This document shows positions 32,515-36,057 of a stretch of 36,057 nucleotides of DNA, piece after piece. A program made the translations under genes and the position numbers. The stretch's first letter is position 1. Each line of letters begins with the position of its first letter. Under the pieces are notes generated by a model. It searched no databases. It saw nothing but the letters and a program-made list of their open reading frames with translations, and was not told where the DNA came from. The stretch is from Lachnospiraceae bacterium (GTDB taxonomy: Bacteria > Bacillota > Clostridia > Lachnospirales > Lachnospiraceae). Where the stretch lies: positions 1 to 36,057 of the forward strand of contig JAEEIV010000023.1 of assembly GCA_016281555.1 (NCBI GenBank), given 5' to 3'.

Positions 32515-34188
32515 ATGTACAAATGCCCGGGATGCGGAGCGGCGCTCCGCTTTGACCCGAAATCGCAGATGCTGCTCTGCGATCATTGCCGTACGACGCT
32601 TTCACCCAAAAGCGAGGAACTGACGCATCTTATTCAGTCGATCGGACAGAACGCGGTCGGGGAAGTCCCCGGACAGGACGGAAAGATCCAGACGATCGTC
32701 TACACCTGTCCGAACTGCGGCGGCACGATCCTGTCCACGGATGCGACGGCGGCGACGTTCTGCAATTACTGCGACGCCTCGGTGCTTCTGGAAGGGCGGC
32801 TCGAACTCGAAGAGGCGCCGGACGTGATCATTCCGTTCCACATGGACAAGGAAGACTGCAAGGCCGCATACAAACGGCTGCTCGGGAAGGCGTTGTTCGC
32901 GCCGAGTTATTTGAAGCGCGACGAGGAGATCGAGAAGTTCCGCGGCATTTACATGCCGTACTGGATCTATTCGTTCTTCGCCGAAGGCCCGACCCACGGC
33001 GACGGACAGACTTCCTACCGGTCCGGCAATTACATCATCACGGAACACTACCGGGTCCACCGGGACATCCGTTCCGTTTACGACGGATTGAGCTACGACG
33101 CGTCCTCCGATTTCTCGGACGTATTAAGTGAAGCCATTTCGCCGTTCCGTTCGATGGAGGCGGAACCGTTCCGGCCGAGTTACATGAGCGGCTTTTATGC
33201 GGACGTCAGCGACGTGGATCAGGACGTGTACGAGCCGGATGCGGAAGTGATCGTCCGGGACTATATGTCCGGAGAAACGGTCAGTCATCGTGCCTATTCC
33301 TCGCACGGCGTTTCGGCTTCGTCGGTTTCCCCGTCGATTCCCGTCGCTTCCATGCCGAAGCGGAAGGGGTACTTTCCGGTCTGGTTCCTGGCCAACCGGG
33401 TCCCGGGACGGGACCGGATCGTGTATGCGATCGTGAACGGTGAAACCGGAAAGATCGCGGCGGACCTTCCGGTCGCGTTCTGGAAATACATTCTGGCCGC
33501 AGTGCTTCTTTCGGTGCCGCTTTTCTTCATGCTCAATGCGTGGCTGACCCTGACGCCGTCTGCGGCGCTCATTGCCACGATCGTCATCTCTGCGATCATG
33601 CTGTTCGTTTTGAATCACCGGTTCTCGAAAACCTTTGAGCGGCAGAGCGGCATTGACAAGGGCGTGGCGAACAAACTGAGCAAGCAGCAGCCGCCGCCGG
33701 TGGCGGCGGATTCGCTCGAGGAAGCGAAAGCGAAAGTCAAGGCGGAAGAGAAGAAAAATACCGGAAAGGGCTGTCTGACAGCGATCTTTTGGGTCATGTT
33801 CGGCATTGGTCTGTTCCTTCTGTTCGGCTTTTTGAGCGACCGCGGAGTGAACGGCCAGCTGGCGCTTTACATCGTCGCCGGGATCGCGATCGTGGCGGCG
33901 GTCATTTACTGGTCGATCACCGGCGCCCGGGAGAAAAAGAAGAAGGCCGGGTTGCCGAACGCACCGGTGTCGAGCCGGATGAAGTATCTCATCAAGCCGA
34001 TCATCGGCATTGTCGCGGCCGTGCTGGTGCTCATCATCAAACCGGTGAGCGACGTCTGGTATTACGGTGCGGCGGTGCTTTCCGAACTCCTGGTGATCTG
34101 GTGCGCCTTTGACGCCGTTTCCTTGCACAACCGGGGGACGACGCGGCCGCTTCCTCAGTTCAATAAGAGAGGAGGGTACGGAAAATGA
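32515..34188 (+). CDS. Zinc-ribbon membrane protein (TFIIB-type ribbon), partner of the TPM protein (557 aa)
   Basis: Two N-terminal zinc ribbons: Cys4/Cys7/Cys22/Cys25 and Cys65/Cys68/Cys83/Cys86. A long soluble region follows (IIPFHMDKEDCKAAYKRLLGKALFAPSYL, YMPYWIYS). Six hydrophobic segments lie in the second half, near 321-342, 347-364, 420-440, 450-470, 490-507 and 512-530, with a charged, Lys/Glu-rich loop between the second and third. The family is found in Bacillota beside TPM-domain genes, as here (ATGA overlap). It probably forms an envelope-associated complex of unknown role. GAGAGGG is the ribosome binding site. Confidence 0.82.
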   Translation: MYKCPGCGAALRFDPKSQMLLCDHCRTTLSPKSEELTHLIQSIGQNAVGEVPGQDGKIQTIVYTCPNCGGTILSTDATAATFCNYCDASVLLEGRLELEEAPDVIIPFHMDKEDCKAAYKRLLGKALFAPSYLKRDEEIEKFRGIYMPYWIYSFFAEGPTHGDGQTSYRSGNYIITEHYRVHRDIRSVYDGLSYDASSDFSDVLSEAISPFRSMEAEPFRPSYMSGFYADVSDVDQDVYEPDAEVIVRDYMSGETVSHRAYSSHGVSASSVSPSIPVASMPKRKGYFPVWFLANRVPGRDRIVYAIVNGETGKIAADLPVAFWKYILAAVLLSVPLFFMLNAWLTLTPSAALIATIVISAIMLFVLNHRFSKTFERQSGIDKGVANKLSKQQPPPVAADSLEEAKAKVKAEEKKNTGKGCLTAIFWVMFGIGLFLLFGFLSDRGVNGQLALYIVAGIAIVAAVIYWSITGAREKKKKAGLPNAPVSSRMKYLIKPIIGIVAAVLVLIIKPVSDVWYYGAAVLSELLVIWCAFDAVSLHNRGTTRPLPQFNKRGGYGK

Positions 34189-34955
34189 AAAAATCACGGT
34201 TTTTCCTGATCCCGCTTCTTTTGATCGTCCTCCTGCTCCCGCTGTTCGGGGTAACGGTATCGGCGGCAGAGGACACGTCTTACCGGATCGTCATTGAAGA
34301 CGATGCGGACCTTCTGCAGAGCGGTGAAGAAAGCCTGCTGCTCGAAAAGATGGCGCCGGTCACACAGTATGCGAACGTCGCGTTCCATACGGTGCCGAAG
34401 GGCGGTGACCCCTATGCGACCGTGGAGGATTATGCGGAGGCCTATTTTGCAAGGACCTTCGGCTCGGGGCAGAACGGCGTCGTGTTCATCATTGACATGG
34501 ACATTCGGAAGGTCTGCGTCTGGTCGGACGGCAGGGCGTACCGCACGATCACCAAGGGCCGCGCAAATACGATCACGGACAACATCTACCGTTATGCGAC
34601 CGACGGACGGTACTTTGACTGCGCCGCCGAAGCGTTCAGCGAGATCTACACGATCCTGGACGGCGGACGGATCGCGGAGCCGATGAAGATCGTGAGCAAC
34701 GTCCTGCTCGCGGCCGCATTGGCATTCCTCATCATGTTTCTCGTCGTTCAAAGCGTTTCCGGATTGAAGAAGCCGACGGCGGAGGAATGGAAGGCGTCCT
34801 CGTTTACGGTATTTGAAGCCGCCGAGCCGACCGTGGAACATACCGGCACGACGCGGCGCTACGATCCGCCCTCGAGTTCGAGCGGAGGCGGCGGACATTC
34901 CGGCGGCGGAGGTGGCGGCGGCCACTCCGGCGGAGGCGGGAGCCACAGTTTCTGA
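34185..34955 (+). CDS. TPM-domain (YgcG-type) exported membrane protein (256 aa)
   Basis: Residues 1-27 are a signal peptide ending VSAAED. The TPM (TLP18.3/Psb32/MOLO-1) domain covers ~30-165: IEDDADLLQSGEESLLLEKM, then GQNGVVFIIDMDIRKVCVWSDGRAYR. A transmembrane helix lies at ~171-192, followed by a cytoplasmic tail that ends in a Gly/Ser/His low-complexity run (last ~30 residues). TPM proteins act in membrane-protein quality control or as phosphatase-like factors in plastids; the bacterial role is unclear. It overlaps the zinc-ribbon gene by 4 nt, so the two are probably translated together. Confidence 0.87.
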   Translation: MKKSRFFLIPLLLIVLLLPLFGVTVSAAEDTSYRIVIEDDADLLQSGEESLLLEKMAPVTQYANVAFHTVPKGGDPYATVEDYAEAYFARTFGSGQNGVVFIIDMDIRKVCVWSDGRAYRTITKGRANTITDNIYRYATDGRYFDCAAEAFSEIYTILDGGRIAEPMKIVSNVLLAAALAFLIMFLVVQSVSGLKKPTAEEWKASSFTVFEAAEPTVEHTGTTRRYDPPSSSSGGGGHSGGGGGGGHSGGGGSHSF

Positions 34956-34990
34956 CGGGAGATTTTTATGCCGCTTTTCTGCGGAATTAC

Positions 34991-35019
34991 TTGACGGAAC
35001 GGTAGTCATGGAGTAAAAT
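34991..35019 (+). promoter_or_regulatory. serS promoter
   Basis: TTGACG (34991-34996), 17-bp spacer, TAAAAT (35014-35019). Close to consensus. The leader is only about 36 nt, too short for a T-box; it holds a hairpin CTGTTCT-TGA-AGAACAG (35029-35045) just before the GAGGGAG ribosome binding site. Confidence 0.8.
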
Positions 35020-35061
35020 AGGCCTGTTCTGTTCTTGAAGAACAGCCGCGAAAGAGGGAGT

Positions 35062-36033
35062 ATGTTAGACATTAAGTTTGTACGGGAAAACCCGGAGATC
35101 GTAAAAGAAAACATTCGGAAGAAGTTCCAGGACTCGAAGCTGCCGCTGGTCGACGAGGTCATTGCCCTCGACAAGCGGAACCGCGAGATCAAGCAGGAGG
35201 TCGAAGACCTTCGTGCGAAGCGCAATAAGACTTCGAAGATGATCGGCGCCCTGATGGCGCAGGGAAAACGCGAGGAAGCCGAGGAGATCAAGGCGGAGAT
35301 CGCGAAGGAAGGCGCCCGGATCGACGAGCTCAGTGCGGAAGAAAAGCAGGTGGAAGAGGATCTCCTGAAGAAGATGATGGTGATCCCGAACATCATCGAT
35401 CCATCCGTGCCGGTCGGCAAGGACGACAGCGAAAACGTGGAAGTCGAGCGTTTCGGCGAGCCGAAGGTGCCGGAGTTTGAGATCCCGTATCATACGGCGA
35501 TCATGGAAAGCTTCGACGGCATCGACCTCGACGCTGCGGGCCGTGTCGCCGGTAACGGCTTCTATTACCTGATGGGCGACATTGCGCGCCTGCATTCGGC
35601 TGTGATCTCTTATGCGCGCGATTTCATGATCGATCGCGGGTTCACCTACTGCGTGCCCCCGTTCATGATCCGCTCGAATGTCGTGACCGGCGTCATGAGC
35701 TTCGCGGAAATGGACGCCATGATGTATAAAATCGAGGGAGAGGATCTCTTCCTCATCGGCACGTCCGAGCACTCCATGATCGGCAAGTTCATTGACCAGA
35801 TGATCCCCGAGGAGAAACTGCCTTACACCCTGACGTCGTATTCGCCTTGCTTCCGGAAGGAAAAAGGCGCGCACGGCATCGAGGAGCGCGGCGTGTACCG
35901 GATCCACCAGTTCGAAAATCAGGAGATGATCGTGGTCTGCAAGCCCGAAGACTCCATGAAGTGGTACGAGCAGATGTGGCGCTGGAGCTTGGAACTTTTC
36001 CGCAGCCTGGACATCCCCGTGCGCCAGCTGTAA
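35062..36033 (+). CDS. serS: Seryl-tRNA synthetase, frame interrupted by TAA near the window end
   Basis: ATG 35062 follows GAGGGAG. Residues ~1-105 are the coiled-coil tRNA-binding arm. The class II catalytic domain follows with GTSEHSM (233-239), motif 2 (SPCFRKEKGAHG ... GVYRIHQFENQE, 261-288) and ends RSLDIPVRQL (323). A stop (TAA, 36031-36033) then intervenes, but the next codons of the same frame read C-C-S-V-D-L-A-D, matching the family's L-E-C-C-S-G-D-L-A-D. So one Glu codon appears as TAA. About 100 residues with motif 3 would be lost and the protein could not work. SerRS is essential, so a sequence error at a contig end is the simplest explanation. Confidence 0.88.
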   Translation: MLDIKFVRENPEIVKENIRKKFQDSKLPLVDEVIALDKRNREIKQEVEDLRAKRNKTSKMIGALMAQGKREEAEEIKAEIAKEGARIDELSAEEKQVEEDLLKKMMVIPNIIDPSVPVGKDDSENVEVERFGEPKVPEFEIPYHTAIMESFDGIDLDAAGRVAGNGFYYLMGDIARLHSAVISYARDFMIDRGFTYCVPPFMIRSNVVTGVMSFAEMDAMMYKIEGEDLFLIGTSEHSMIGKFIDQMIPEEKLPYTLTSYSPCFRKEKGAHGIEERGVYRIHQFENQEMIVVCKPEDSMKWYEQMWRWSLELFRSLDIPVRQL

Positions 36034-36057
36034 TGCTGCAGCGTCGACCTGGCCGAC

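Noticed and set aside
34860-34952. Gly/Ser-coding repeats as a DNA tandem repeat or CRISPR-like array
   Set aside because: They are simple codon repeats (GGC, GGA, AGC) of the TPM protein tail with no spacers.
34956-34990. Terminator after the TPM gene
   Set aside because: The only stem (CCGC-TTTTCT-GCGG) has four base pairs and no following T-run.
35020-35061. T-box riboswitch before serS
   Set aside because: The leader is about 40 nt and lacks the specifier and antiterminator elements.
36031-36033. TAA reassigned to an amino acid
   Set aside because: TAA ends many intact genes in this window at the expected family length.

Overview
The window looks like a chromosomal segment of a moderately GC-rich member of the Bacillota, most likely a Clostridia-type gut or rumen anaerobe. 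The evidence is strong AGGAGG-type ribosome binding sites at most starts, long co-directional runs with ATGA or TAATG overlaps, a LigA and a SerRS whose wording matches clostridial versions as I remember them, a YPEAH-type acyltransferase next to a GT4 glycosyltransferase, and a zinc-ribbon/TPM protein pair. No database search was possible, so the family is not fixed further. I see no rRNA, tRNA, CRISPR array or complete mobile element.

Left part (1-1766): the 3' end of a hexapeptide-repeat acetyltransferase, a very small lipoprotein, and an HTH-Fic protein whose promoter region carries three copies of a 9-bp motif. Then comes a tightly packed nine-gene plus-strand cluster (1767-10706): a neutral-ceramidase-like hydrolase, an AT-rich unknown membrane protein, a DUF2804 protein, an Sm-like-domain protein, an unknown, an endonuclease/exonuclease/phosphatase-fold enzyme, an alanine racemase, an N-acyl-D-amino-acid deacylase and an unknown. 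Its shared spacing suggests one transcript. It is the best candidate here for an undescribed pathway.

Middle (10703-23367): a minus-strand operon runs from 18870 down to 10703 (PHP phosphoesterase, ornithine-cyclodeaminase-like protein, GH38 alpha-mannosidase, PfkB kinase, and a HAD phosphatase fused to a deoxyhypusine-synthase-like domain). Diverging from it is a plus-strand operon (Ldh-type 2-hydroxyacid dehydrogenase and three tandem beta-helix proteins). Two good back-to-back sigma70-type promoters lie between them. The content suggests intracellular breakdown of sugars or glycoconjugates. No transporter gene is present in the window.

Right part (23406-36057): a zinc-ribbon acyltransferase and queA. 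Next is an AT-richer 1.1-kb scar holding an apparently emptied gene cassette (operator-like repeats, ribosome binding site and terminator, but no gene) and a truncated ART-PolyVal-like ADP-ribosyltransferase. Then come a lipid acyltransferase, a GT4 glycosyltransferase and pgeF, closed by a clear terminator; a RluF-like pseudouridine synthase that may lack a leader, ligA, the zinc-ribbon/TPM membrane pair; and serS. The serS frame is interrupted by a TAA 27 bases before the window end although the conserved downstream residues continue in the same frame.
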